DNA of 46,102 nt from Desulfobacterales bacterium HSG2 (GTDB lineage Bacteria; Desulfobacterota; Desulfobacteria; Desulfobacterales; 4be13). Both the position numbers and the translations under genes were made by a program. Under the pieces are notes generated by a model that was not told the origin of the DNA, ran no database searches, and saw only the letters and a list, made by a program, of their open reading frames with translations. The DNA lies in the NCBI GenBank assembly GCA_030378035.1, contig JAUCGI010000020.1:1-46102 (forward strand), in the 5' to 3' direction. Each line of letters opens with the position of its first letter. Position 1 is the first letter of the stretch. Of this stretch, positions 25,901-33,051 are shown piece by piece.

Positions 25901-26266
25901 CTCTCTGCGAAACATGCGCTCCGAGGCGACACAGCCCATTTTCATTCGATGATCAACAATATTGTGCTGAACGCCTGCGATGCGTTTGAAGAAGTGGGAG
26001 ATGACCGTGAACGCGTTCTCAGAATGACACTGACCGAAGCGGAACAGACTCAGATCGTTACTATCAGCGACAATGCCACAGGGATTCCCGAAGAAGAAAT
26101 CAGGCAGATTTTCGAACCGTTTTTCTCAGCCAGGCCGGCAGCGGGGACGGGTCTGGGACTGAGTTTTGTCATGAAACTGGCGGAAATGTATGGCGGGACA
26201 ATTGTTGCGGACAGCGAAGTCGGCAGAGGAACCACATTCACCCTCACATTTCCTGTCATCCGATGA
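22985..26266 (+). CDS. Hybrid sensor histidine kinase with two kinase modules
   Basis: The ATG at 22985 follows GGAGAGAA. In order, the 1093-residue protein has membrane segment 1 (about 8-28), a dCache-like periplasmic sensor (to about 305), membrane segment 2 (about 312-335), HAMP, HisKA with SHELRTPLSG (H416), and a HATPase (DTGTGVPEE, GGTGLGLAV). A REC domain follows with D732 in LLDVMMPGMSG and its Lys in TKPF. A second kinase module of another class ends the protein: GGFAHEMRNAL (H844), NNIVLNACDAF, DNATGIPEEE and GTGLGLSFV. REC between two kinases suggests a phosphorelay or regulated second kinase. The upstream TRAP binding protein is the likely ligand carrier. No separate response regulator is adjacent. 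Confidence 0.9.
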   Translation: MKLGSKMLIAFLFISLTPFISVCAIALVKSSNALSKQAFGHLESVREVKKGQIENFWKERFGNVLVLSKSTTIVTGLSRFAGAFRADEGKLGGALYLYAQLKYGNAMKRFVNQYEFDDLYLVDKEGDIVFSVAHKPDEGQNVRTGKLKNSPLGKCFQNSVEGVFFQDFKPYAICDNRCLAFLGAPVTDEFRNEFLGVVILRLTPVPINKIMLERSGMGETGETYLVGSDMLMRSDTFLDSVNHSVEASFINAEKGRIDTQASRDALSGKSGRKIITSYTGKEVLSAYSPVKVGDTKWALIAETESSEAFEAVNSLLITTGAMAIASVLIIFFVSFMLTRSIVHPITYLRDAMQQMRTGELGGHVHIKSRDEIGDLAESFNEMSEDLADSYRQIEIQNRELQRLDKLKDEFLANTSHELRTPLSGIIGIADSMLDGAVGPLAEAQRHNLSLIVSSGRRLTNLVNDILDFSKLRHHDLQLQVRPLDMRSVTDVVLMLSQTIVGNKNLRLVNQIEARLPAVRADEDRVQQILHNLVGNAVKFTDAGTVSVSAEVEDEYLSVTVSDTGTGVPEEKLDRIFESFEQANGSTAREYGGTGLGLAVTKNLVELHGGQIRAESEPGKGSHFTFTLPVSGDKAEPVRAADILARDTRVAGISAEHAEIGQIGEPDVADIPPERLCDGDLCRILAVDDEPVNLQVLKNQLASEHYSVTLAANGREAIAAIEDGEKFDLVLLDVMMPGMSGYEVCQRLRDTYSANELPVVMLTAKNQIDDLVAGFRSGANDYLTKPFIKEELLSRIETQLHLKALSEHLEQLVRKRTRQLEEAHAQIVKLEKQALETRMAGGFAHEMRNALVSAKIALKAVIPDGETLCEKNAGRLGELHDLIKEEIPDEKRDDTLDCFKEIDHNEEQVDRALGMINRSADRALHITTLILDYSKLGHAAAGDEEVRLRDVIGAVVEEHRDRFAEQNISARLDLSAKHALRGDTAHFHSMINNIVLNACDAFEEVGDDRERVLRMTLTEAEQTQIVTISDNATGIPEEEIRQIFEPFFSARPAAGTGLGLSFVMKLAEMYGGTIVADSEVGRGTTFTLTFPVIR

Positions 26267-26346
26267 TCAGATTTCCTAAAAACCTTATAATCAGTAATTA
26301 TTTTACCATGAAAGGAGGAAAAATATCGGAGGCAATATTGTGGAAC

Positions 26347-26665
26347 AGGTTTTGGCTACCAGTTTAAGCCGGGGAGCTTGTGTCAAACCACGAAAGACAC
26401 GAAAGACACGAAAAGACACGAAAAATTTACGCCTACAGCTAAGTCTTTTTCTTATTTAGGCATCCTTCATTTATCAGTTTACACCTTACTGTAGAACGAT
26501 TTTCCAAATCGTTCGGAACGGTTTGCAAAACTGTTCCGCGGGTCAGAAAAAGTGTAAATTACTTTCAGTTTTTATGAAAGATGCCCTTATTTCGTGTATT
26601 TCGCTTATTTCGCTTATTTCTTGGCATAAATTAAATTGTTACAAAAATGTCCCGCTTTATCTTAA
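26347..26665. repeat. Diverged inverted copy of the CACGAAA-rich element
   Basis: The left part (TTGGCTACCA, then TGTCAAACCACGAAAGACACG repeats ending TTACGCC) is the reverse complement of 33270-33366. The right part (TTGTTACAAAAATGTCCCGCTTT) is the reverse complement of 33179-33203. Between them lies sequence absent from the other copy, including two small palindromes. No gene is present; a 62-codon frame here is not convincing. Confidence 0.7.
26494..26537. repeat. Two adjacent palindromes with a shared centre type
   Basis: GAACGATTT-TCC-AAATCGTTC (26494-26514, perfect 9-bp stem) is followed at once by GGAACGGTTT-GC-AAAACTGTTCC (26515-26537, one mismatch). Both have the A/T-flanked CC or GC centre seen at 17021 and 44683, while the arms differ. 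Confidence 0.65.
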
Positions 26666-26707
26666 TAGCCCAGATTTTCATCAAATACTAAGAAAGGGGA
26701 AAGTAAA

Positions 26708-27982
26708 ATGAAAAGGATATTCGGTTGTTTTATTATTTCTGTTTTTCTGTTTGCGGGAACCGCTTCTGCCGAATTAAAAGGCGGACACGGATGGAGCGTA
26801 AACCCTGACCATGAACTGGCTCTTGAAGAAGCCGTCAGTATGATGGAAAAAAAAGTAAAGGCGCCTTTTATGATTCATGTTTATTTTACCGAGGAATTTG
26901 ACGGGCAAAAAATTGCCGACACTTTGAACAGTCGGTTCAGTGACGCAAAAGTTTTCGGTTTTCAGATTTTCAGGGGTGTGTTTTCGCCTGACGGCGTTCA
27001 CATCGGGAAAAACGGATCTGTCGGAATTTTTGGTCTTGAAGGAAAGGGATACACGGTTGGAGTTGCCGCCGCGGAGTTTGAAAAAGACAAGTTTTCTCAG
27101 AAAGAGATTGAAGGGCTTATCGCCGCAACTGCTGAAAATGCCGGGAAAACAATAAAAGACATCCCCGCCCTTATCAGCATGGGAACGGAACACTACACGG
27201 CCATACCAATGATTGACGGACTAATGTCCGTCTTTCCGAAGGAAACAAGGCTTGTGGGAGGAACCGCTGTTAATAACGCTTTCGAGCCCGGTCAGGTCAT
27301 TGGAAATAGCAGAAGCTTCAAGACAGGTGTCGCGCTTGCCTTTGTTTACACGGATAAAAAAATCGGCAATTCATTTTTTGCCGGTTATTCCGGCAAAAAG
27401 AAATCAGGAATAATCACAAAGGGCGGCGGAAACATAATTTCCGAGATCGATGGCAAACCGGCGCAGCAAGTGTTCAGAGAGTGGGCAGAGGGGTATTATG
27501 ACAATATTGACGTGTCAAAAGGGGATCAGATCGTCATGTCCAGTGTTATCAATCCGCTTGCAAAGGCTTTCAAAATGCCTGACGGATCCTTGAAATATAT
27601 CACTATTCACGCTTTCAAGTTTCACCAAAACGGCAAAGATATGACTGTTGCCCTGACAGTTAATGAGGGCGAGAGAATATACTACGTCGAGGGAAGCCGT
27701 TCCAGTCTGATCAGACGCGCCGGCAGAGTTGTTAAAAACGCGCTGAAAAATGGAAAAATAAAGGTGAGGGAGATTTGCGGCGGTGTTCATTACTACTGTT
27801 GCGGCGCGGCGGCAGGTATTAATTTTGACGACGGTGCTTTAAAAATGTCAAAAGAAATAAAAAAAGTTATGCGTGACAAATCCTGGATTGGCGCATTCAC
27901 AGGCGGTGAACAGGGAAACATTGTTGGACTTGGCATGTTTGAAGGCAACCTGATGAGCACCATGGCAATTTTTGCAAAATAG
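26708..27982 (+). CDS. Secreted FIST domain protein
   Basis: This 424-residue protein has a signal peptide (KRIFGCFIISVFLFAG, cleavage near ASAEL). The N-terminal FIST region includes FQIFRGVFSPDG and VGIFGLEGKGYTVGVAAAEF. The FIST-C region carries ISEIDGKPAQQVFREWAEGYY and the late GAFTGGEQGNI motif typical of the family. FIST domains are predicted small-ligand (amino acid) sensors, normally cytoplasmic and near receptors or kinases, so a secreted version is unusual. It lies upstream of a chemotaxis receptor, separated by a MITE-like element. It probably acts as a ligand-binding partner in the periplasm. Confidence 0.85.
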   Translation: MKRIFGCFIISVFLFAGTASAELKGGHGWSVNPDHELALEEAVSMMEKKVKAPFMIHVYFTEEFDGQKIADTLNSRFSDAKVFGFQIFRGVFSPDGVHIGKNGSVGIFGLEGKGYTVGVAAAEFEKDKFSQKEIEGLIAATAENAGKTIKDIPALISMGTEHYTAIPMIDGLMSVFPKETRLVGGTAVNNAFEPGQVIGNSRSFKTGVALAFVYTDKKIGNSFFAGYSGKKKSGIITKGGGNIISEIDGKPAQQVFREWAEGYYDNIDVSKGDQIVMSSVINPLAKAFKMPDGSLKYITIHAFKFHQNGKDMTVALTVNEGERIYYVEGSRSSLIRRAGRVVKNALKNGKIKVREICGGVHYYCCGAAAGINFDDGALKMSKEIKKVMRDKSWIGAFTGGEQGNIVGLGMFEGNLMSTMAIFAK

Positions 27983-28067
27983 TATGAACGCAGCCTGTTT
28001 TCAATAAAACCGGATCCCTTGCTCTTACTCCTGATCGCAGCAAAAACAGATTAAGAGCAAGATATCC

Positions 28068-28385
28068 CTGATTATAACGCCTTTTGGGGAACTCCGTTTT
28101 CAGAGGCTCCACCTGGGGTGATGAAAAACGGCTTTCGGTCATTTCTGACCGATCCGGTTTCCGTTCCGCCCTGTTCCGGATGAAGACCCCCGCGGCCTTG
28201 TCCTGAGAGCCTGCGTGTCGGAACAGACACCGGCCGGATCACGGCTGGTAACCGCCATAAAACGGGGAATTTTCATCAGCCCAGGCTCCACCCTGTCATT
28301 CCGGGCAGAAATGATAAAAATCGGCAGGATTTTTATCATTTCCGACCCGGAATCCACCCTGCTCCCCAAGAGGTGTTATAATCAG
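28068..28385. mobile_element. MITE-like element carrying a second nested element
   Basis: The ends are CTGATTATAACGCCTTTTGG and the complementary CCAAGAGGTGTTATAATCAG. The host part is the same as the 140-bp element at 13985, including the TGTCATTCCGGGC...GACCCGGAATCCA palindrome (28293-28357). It is longer because a 170-bp element sits inside it. It fills the gap between the FIST and receptor genes. Confidence 0.85.
28114..28283. mobile_element. Nested 170-bp element with 9-bp target duplication
   Basis: The ends TGGGGTGATGAAAA and TTTTCATCAGCCCA are inverted repeats with one mismatch. The sequence GGCTCCACC is present directly on both sides (28105-28113 and 28284-28292). The uninterrupted equivalent is visible in the sister element at 13985. 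The same ends bound the element at 6188-6341, whose interior differs. This is strong evidence of a real transposition event. Confidence 0.85.
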
Positions 28386-28412
28386 GATATTCCTTAGTAT
28401 TGGTTATGTGAA

Positions 28413-29771
28413 ATGAAATTACAGATAAAAATATTCGCACTGATATCAGTTCTTGTTCTGTTCCTTACACTTGTGCTTTCACTTTTTTTCATCGACAAGA
28501 TTAAAAAAAGAATGTTCATGGAATTTGAGGAACGCGGCAATCTTCTTGTGACCAATTTCTCGCATTCATCCGCGGAAGGAATAGAAATTGAGGATGTGGA
28601 CAATTTAAAGCTGATTACAGACCGTTTGTTTGAACAGAAAGATGTCGTATATGCCGGCATTTTTGATTCCGAAAATGTTCTGTTGGCAAGTAAGAAATCC
28701 GTGAGCTCAGAGATTGACAAGAAAGCTGAAAGACCGGTTTCGGTTGAAACCGATATCGTTGAAATCGATGAAAACAGCCCGCAGATCCTTGTTCTGAGCG
28801 CCCCGACATTCAATACGGACAAGGAGTGTATCGGATATGTGCAGATCGGTGTCACACTTAAAAGAATAAGCGCGGAAAAAAAGGCCATTACATATCAGTT
28901 GTGCGCATGGACCATGATTATGGTACTGATCGGCTCCCTGTTTTCATTTGCGCTCGCGCGTTCCATCAGCAATCCGTTGAAGGAGATGATTGGCACTATC
29001 AGTATGATCGTCCAAAGCGGTGATCTTACAAAACGTATCAAGGCAAAAGGAAATATTGTTGAACTGAACAGGCTGGAAAATGTATTCAACATTATGACCG
29101 ACCGGCTGAAAAAATCCGAAGATGAACTCATGCAGCATAACGAGCAGCTTAATGCGGCATTGGATCAGGTCAGTGTTGCCATCGAGCAACTGATAAACAT
29201 CACACTGAAGGAAATAAGCACGGTGACCAATCAGAATTCCGCCAATACCGGCAAAGCCAGTCATTTTATGAAAGAATCGGACAAAGTAATTACCCGGGCA
29301 AATGAGACAATGAAAAAGCTGACAACTTCAATGGAAGATATTATCCATGCGAGCAGGGAAACCTCTCAGATCGTCAAAACGATTGACAAGGTTGCTTTTC
29401 AGACCAATCTTCTTGCACTCAATGCTTCGGTGGAAGCAGCAAGGGCCGGGGAATCGGGTGCGGGTTTCGCTGTTGTTGCGGATGAAGTGAGAAGCCTTGC
29501 ATCGCGCGCATCCGAAGCAGCAAAAAATACGGAAAATCTTATTTCAGTCACGGCAGCAAAAGTGGAAGACGGAGGGGCGCTTGTTTCCACATCTGCCCAG
29601 GCTTTTTCAGATATATCATCAAATGTCATGGCAATGAGTGAACTTGTAAACAGAGTCGCCCGTGGTTCTGTCGAACAAAGCCAGGGTATTGAGCAAATTG
29701 CTCAGACGATAAAGGTGATTGACCAAATACTCAAACATCATCGTGCCGGAATCATGGGAAAAACCGGATGA
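28413..29771 (+). CDS. Chemotaxis receptor, 3' end replaced
   Basis: The 452-residue product has a membrane segment at about 7-27 ([19 protein letters not shown]), a periplasmic domain, a second membrane segment at about 163-185, HAMP, and a methyl-accepting signalling domain. The tip reads [24 protein letters not shown]. The domain stops soon after [16 protein letters not shown]. The final ~10 residues are read out of frame from the end of a SpoIIE phosphatase gene, which follows at 29749-29802. The last helix of the signalling bundle is therefore missing. The tip is intact, so some coupling to CheA is possible, but stability is doubtful. The FIST protein upstream may be its ligand carrier. 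Confidence 0.8.
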   Translation: MKLQIKIFALISVLVLFLTLVLSLFFIDKIKKRMFMEFEERGNLLVTNFSHSSAEGIEIEDVDNLKLITDRLFEQKDVVYAGIFDSENVLLASKKSVSSEIDKKAERPVSVETDIVEIDENSPQILVLSAPTFNTDKECIGYVQIGVTLKRISAEKKAITYQLCAWTMIMVLIGSLFSFALARSISNPLKEMIGTISMIVQSGDLTKRIKAKGNIVELNRLENVFNIMTDRLKKSEDELMQHNEQLNAALDQVSVAIEQLINITLKEISTVTNQNSANTGKASHFMKESDKVITRANETMKKLTTSMEDIIHASRETSQIVKTIDKVAFQTNLLALNASVEAARAGESGAGFAVVADEVRSLASRASEAAKNTENLISVTAAKVEDGGALVSTSAQAFSDISSNVMAMSELVNRVARGSVEQSQGIEQIAQTIKVIDQILKHHRAGIMGKTG

Positions 29772-29802
29772 TGTGACGATTGTTGTTAAACATTCGGAAT
29801 AA
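29749..29802 (+). pseudogene. 3' tail of a SpoIIE phosphatase gene
   Basis: In this frame the sequence reads [17 protein letters not shown] and stops, matching ESWKRPDDVTLVVVKRLE at the end of the phosphatase gene at 16806-16859. The match begins inside the 3' end of the receptor gene. An upstream phosphatase and the end of the receptor were lost in a deletion that joined the two genes. Confidence 0.8.
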
Positions 29803-29810
29803 AAAAAACA

Positions 29811-29955
29811 CTGATTATAACACCTTTTGGGAGCCTGCCCAGTAAGGAATTTCAGCGGGCCCAAACCCTGTCATTCCGGGCAAAAATGGTGGGAATCGGC
29901 AGGATTCCCACCATTTTTGACCCGGAATCCACCACCTCCCCAAGAGGTGTTATAA
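29811..29955. mobile_element. 145-bp MITE-like element with a co-varied inner stem
   Basis: The left end is CTGATTATAACACCTTTTGG; the right end is its complement but lacks the final TCAG. The inner palindrome (29868-29932) has the constant TGTCATTCCGGGC / GACCCGGAATCCA boundaries. Its stem reads ATGGTGGGAATC / GATTCCCACCAT, where the copies at 13985 and 28068 have ATGATAAAAATC / GATTTTTATCAT. Confidence 0.85.
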
Positions 29956-29976
29956 ACATTAACAGGAAAAGACAAA

Positions 29977-30474
29977 ATGCCAAATCCGATTCGGATAAAA
30001 GCGGTTCAGGGACTCAGGGAAGGCGATTCATTCGCTTATACGCGTACATTCACAGAAGAGGAGACCATGGCTTTCGGAGACATGACAAGGGACTACAATC
30101 CTGTTCATTACGATTTGCGGTGGGCCGACCTGAAGGGCTTCAGAGGTCTTATCTGCCACGGACTTCTCGTCGGTTCAATGATTTGCGAGTTTGGCGGACA
30201 GGTGGGCTGGCTTGCCACCGGCATGAACTTCAAATATATAAAACCTGTTTACTTCGGCGATACCATCCATTGCGCCATTACGATAACCAGGATAAGGGAA
30301 AACGGCCACGCCGAGGCTGAGGCTTTTTTTACAAACCAGAATGACGAACAGGTGTGTTATGCCCGTCTGACAGGACGCATACCGCTGACCCGGGAACGGG
30401 AGCTTCTGAAACAGATGACAGACGAAGGCGACCCTGCCAACAAACTGTCTGATGAAAAGTACACTTGGCAATGA
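29977..30474 (+). CDS. MaoC-like hot-dog dehydratase
   Basis: This 165-residue single hot-dog protein has the hydratase 2 catalytic motif FGDMTRDYNPVHYD, with D39 and H44 in the D-x4-H arrangement used by (R)-specific enoyl-CoA hydratases. GLICHGLLVGSMI and KYIKPVYFGDTI follow as in the family. It likely hydrates an enoyl-CoA or related acyl thioester in fatty-acid or polyester metabolism. It stands alone, just after a MITE-like element, with no dehydrogenase or thiolase beside it, so the pathway is uncertain. The start ATG lies 22 bases after the element; an AACAGGAAAAG stretch may serve as ribosome site. Confidence 0.88.
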   Translation: MPNPIRIKAVQGLREGDSFAYTRTFTEEETMAFGDMTRDYNPVHYDLRWADLKGFRGLICHGLLVGSMICEFGGQVGWLATGMNFKYIKPVYFGDTIHCAITITRIRENGHAEAEAFFTNQNDEQVCYARLTGRIPLTRERELLKQMTDEGDPANKLSDEKYTWQ

Positions 30475-30665
30475 GCGTTTGTCTCCTCCTGAATACTCCT
30501 TTTACCCCATTGACGCCATCCTTTATTTTATGGAACAATTTTTTAAAGATAAGGCATTCAGAAAATTATCCGGCAATCCGTAGTTCAAAGCTCCGTTTGA
30601 ACAGACTGGCTGCCAGCCCAGGATAAACTGAAAAATTCGGCGTTTTATCGTAAAAAAGGGAGATT

Positions 30666-31082
30666 ATGAACAACTTTTTTCAAAATATGTTTTCCCGGCT
30701 CAGAAATCAGCGGCATAAAAGACGATATGCGGTTTCCTGGGATGCGTTGCTTGATGTCTGTTTTCCCGATTTTCAGGACTGCATGGAGGTCAGGCTCACA
30801 GATTTTTCAGAGGCCGGCGCGTGTCTTCTTTCGGAGCGGGTTTATCTGGACAGACATCATCTGATCGCTTCAGATCCCGTGCCCCGTCTGGGTCTGAAAA
30901 TTTTTTCACCTGAAGGCATTTTTTACTCAGGGATAATCATCCGATGGTATCGATGGTCTGTTGAAGAGACATTATTTGAAATCGGCGTTGAATTCAGACC
31001 TTTTTTAGAAGAAAATGCCTTGCTGGTGGATAAACTGATCAACGAACTTCAGCGGCACCAGAAGTATGCCTCTCCGCCTTAA
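30666..31082 (+). CDS. PilZ domain protein (c-di-GMP receptor)
   Basis: This small protein of 138 residues has both PilZ ligand motifs: R16-HK-R-R20 (R-x3-R) and D46-F-S-E-A-G51 (D/N-x-S-x2-G). A beta-barrel pattern follows (LGLKIFSPEGIFYSGIIIRWYRW, then FEIGVEFRPF). It should bind cyclic di-GMP and pass the signal to an unknown partner. It is a stand-alone domain with a short basic N-terminal helix. The ribosome site is GGGAG at 30659-30663. No diguanylate cyclase or phosphodiesterase gene is in the window. Confidence 0.85.
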   Translation: MNNFFQNMFSRLRNQRHKRRYAVSWDALLDVCFPDFQDCMEVRLTDFSEAGACLLSERVYLDRHHLIASDPVPRLGLKIFSPEGIFYSGIIIRWYRWSVEETLFEIGVEFRPFLEENALLVDKLINELQRHQKYASPP

Positions 31083-31090
31083 CTCCAAGC

Positions 31091-31540
31091 TCTGCGTACA
31101 GGACAAAAAACTTCGGATGCCTGGAAAACCGGCACACTGTCATTCCGGGCGGAAATGCCAGGAATCGTTCCCTGAGCCTGTCGAAGGGCTCAGATCCAAG
31201 CCTTATAACATAGACGATGACAGCCAGCCCGACAACCAGTGAAATCAGGAAAAATTCAGACGGTAAGAAAAACGCAGAGGACGCAGAGAACCGCGGAGAC
31301 TCCGCGGCCCTCTGCGTCCTCTGCGTCCTCCGCGTTAAAAAAACAGATTCGGACCACAAAATCCGTCAGAACCCGGAACATTCATTTACAGGCAGGTCAG
31401 GTCTGCGTACAGGACAAAAAACTTCGGATGCCTGAAAACCGGCACACTGTCATTCCGGGCGGAAATGCCGGGAATCGTTCCCTGAGCCTGTCGAAGGGAT
31501 GACCTGTCGAAGGGATGACCTGTCGAAGGGATGACCTGAG
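31091..31540. repeat. Direct, inverted and tandem repeats between PilZ and HEAT genes
   Basis: A ~100-bp segment (TCTGCGTACAGGACAAAAAA to CCTGTCGAAGGG) occurs at 31091-31190 and again at 31402-31499. Between them GCAGAGGACGCAGAGAACCG faces its complement (CCTCTGCGTCCTCTGCGT) around 31272-31336. The second copy is followed by three tandem GATGACCTGTCGAAGG units. Each long repeat also holds TGTCATTCCGGGC, the left boundary of the hairpin family, without its right partner. No gene is present. Confidence 0.8.
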
Positions 31541-31551
31541 GTTCGGAAACT

Positions 31552-32208
31552 TCAAAAAAGGGTTTGAGATAACTGGCTCACAGAGCGTTCAACCAGTTGG
31601 CCGTCCATAAAAATCGTTATTTTTTCCATGTCATTGACGAGACTTCCGAGCAGAGGACGGGTCGCTTCAGCGTCAACGGCCGCGGCAGTCCATGCCGCAA
31701 TCCCCCGGATCGCCGCATCTTCCGATGCGAGGTATGGGAGAAGAAGGGGGGCCGCATCCCTGACAAGTTCGGGCCGGGCATGGGCCAGCCTTCCCAGACC
31801 CCATAGGACGCCTCTTTGGAGGATTTCATGTTCAATGAAGTTTCCGTCCTCCCGGATATACGAAATGAGAATGCGGTGATATTCCTCGGCCAGCGTTCGG
31901 TTCCGGGCCATGATTTCCCCCATGGCCTCGGGCGATCCCCAGCCGATCCCCCCGGATTCGTCATTCAGATTCCACATCAGGCGGCGCATGATCACACGGG
32001 CAGACTCCGTGTCCGATTCGGCAAGACCTGAAACCACCGCACCCATTGCCGTCACAGCCCGCCATTTTATAATCTCCTCTGCATTGTAGAAGAGAGAAAA
32101 AAGGGGATTGACCACCTGCCTCGGAGGCAATTGGCAAATCTCGTCAAGTTTCTCTTCAAAGTTCTTTTGGCTGAGGATTCCGATAATCTTTTTTTTCAGT
32201 TTTTTCAT
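31552..32208 (-). CDS. DVU0298-family HEAT-repeat protein
   Basis: This 218-residue soluble helical protein resembles the DVU0298 family known from sulfate reducers. It has a basic N terminus (KKLKKKIIGIL), CQLPPRQVVNPLFSLFYN, IKWRAVTAMGAVV, RRLMWNLNDESGGIGWGSPEAMGEIM, and HEAT-type helices RGVLWGLGRLAH and AAIRGIAAWTAAA. HEAT repeats usually mediate protein contacts, and no catalytic motif is seen. It is one of three minus-strand genes in the window and lies downstream of the DsrE-like gene in the same direction, with a half MITE end in the gap. Its function is unknown. Confidence 0.8.
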   Translation of the reverse strand: MKKLKKKIIGILSQKNFEEKLDEICQLPPRQVVNPLFSLFYNAEEIIKWRAVTAMGAVVSGLAESDTESARVIMRRLMWNLNDESGGIGWGSPEAMGEIMARNRTLAEEYHRILISYIREDGNFIEHEILQRGVLWGLGRLAHARPELVRDAAPLLLPYLASEDAAIRGIAAWTAAAVDAEATRPLLGSLVNDMEKITIFMDGQLVERSVSQLSQTLF

Positions 32209-32263
32209 ATCATATCCGTTGTCAATACTCTGATTATAAGGCTTTTCGGGGAGGCTGCTTCAT

Positions 32264-32611
32264 TTAAAAGGATATGATCTCAAAACCTTCATCACGATAG
32301 CGGGCCATGCTCGGATGCCCGGACATCTCATCCAAAAGAGTCAGCCCCTCCGCCTCGGCCGCCTTCATCGTTCCCATTTTGTTTGAACAGGCTTTGCAGA
32401 CGCCGTCGATAAGCGTTGAGGCTTTTGCCTTTTCCCACAGTTTATGCATGGGATTCTCTTCTCTGGCAATCTCGGGAATCAGTTTTGTAGCGGCTCCCTC
32501 GATGATAACCTTTGTTTCATATCCCTTCTTATTCATATCAAGCGCATTCAGCAGGACATGAATAAAGCACATAGGATCGCCGTTAAATACAAACATTGCA
32601 ATTTTTTTCAT
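32264..32611 (-). CDS. DsrE-family-like small protein
   Basis: The 115-residue protein has the DsrE/F-like fold pattern: KKIAMFVFNGDPMCFIHVLLNAL as the first strand-helix, then YETKVIIEGAATKL, and a loop with paired cysteines (VCKACSNKMG) in the position of the active Cys. A C-terminal MSGHPSMARYRDEGFEIISF follows. Related proteins carry sulfur or interact with sulfur-oxidation and sulfate-reduction enzymes, which suits a sulfate reducer. No dsr genes are nearby. It may be co-transcribed with the HEAT gene that follows on the minus strand. Confidence 0.75.
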   Translation of the reverse strand: MKKIAMFVFNGDPMCFIHVLLNALDMNKKGYETKVIIEGAATKLIPEIAREENPMHKLWEKAKASTLIDGVCKACSNKMGTMKAAEAEGLTLLDEMSGHPSMARYRDEGFEIISF

Positions 32612-32717
32612 TGTAGTCGCCTAATTTGCGTTTAAACTTCGCTGCCGGCCGATTTCACCAGCCCGAAAGCAAGAATCTGATTCAGAAAATGAACATCGTT
32701 TCTGAAACATGAAAGTG

Positions 32718-32747
32718 AACTGGCAAACAGACTTCTGCCAGTTTTTT
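32718..32747 (+). terminator. Rho-independent terminator-like hairpin
   Basis: AACTGGCA and TGCCAGTT form an 8-bp stem around a 10-base loop, followed directly by a T-run (GTTTTTTCCC). On the plus strand it fits an intrinsic terminator, but there is no plus-strand gene just upstream. It may end an antisense or read-through transcript over the two minus-strand genes, or be a leftover from a lost gene. Confidence 0.6.
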
Positions 32748-32831
32748 CCCTCCGATATTTGATTCAATAACATAACAGGATACAGACTTCAATACTTTTC
32801 TGAAAAAATGCTGACATTTTTTCTTTGGTCG

Positions 32832-32921
32832 GGCAAAGGTCGCCTCTGTATCAACAAAACCCAGTACTTTGGCGGCCTCCCCGAAGACCTATGGAATTTC
32901 CACATCGGCGCTTATCTTTAA
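32832..32921 (+). pseudogene. C-terminal fragment of a type ISP/IIG restriction enzyme gene
   Basis: The frame reads GKGRLCINKTQYFGGLPEDL and then WNFHIGAYL before a stop. This strongly resembles the end of large methylase-type restriction enzymes of the type ISP/Eco57I class (INKTQYF-x-G-(I/V)P-E-x-(V/L)WNFHIGGY). About 30 codons remain. Upstream and downstream sequence does not continue the protein. It marks another lost defence gene. Confidence 0.7.
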
Positions 32922-32984
32922 AAACATTGACTTTGATGCAAGAGATTATTACGATATTCCCAATCCTGTTATCGAAAATGAACT

Positions 32985-33051
32985 ATGCTCCGGAAGATCG
33001 GCGGAGATCGGCGCGGTGTAAGCGTCATTCTGAGATATGTTTCCGGAGCAT
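32985..33051. repeat. Inverted repeat ATGCTCCGGAA / TTCCGGAGCAT
   Basis: Two perfect 11-base complementary arms are separated by 45 bases that include GATCGGCGGAGATCGGCG. No gene crosses it convincingly. Together with the type ISP remnant and the terminator-like hairpin it is the main content of the gene-free stretch 32612-33178. Confidence 0.6.

Noticed and set aside
24389-25945. Minus-strand frames of 182-235 codons opposite the hybrid kinase
   Set aside because: Antisense to the kinase and REC domains, with no supporting motifs or start signals.
26523-26711. A 62-codon frame before the FIST gene
   Set aside because: It lies in repeat-derived sequence, has no ribosome site, and its Ile/Ser-Leu repeats come from a TTTCGCTTA run.
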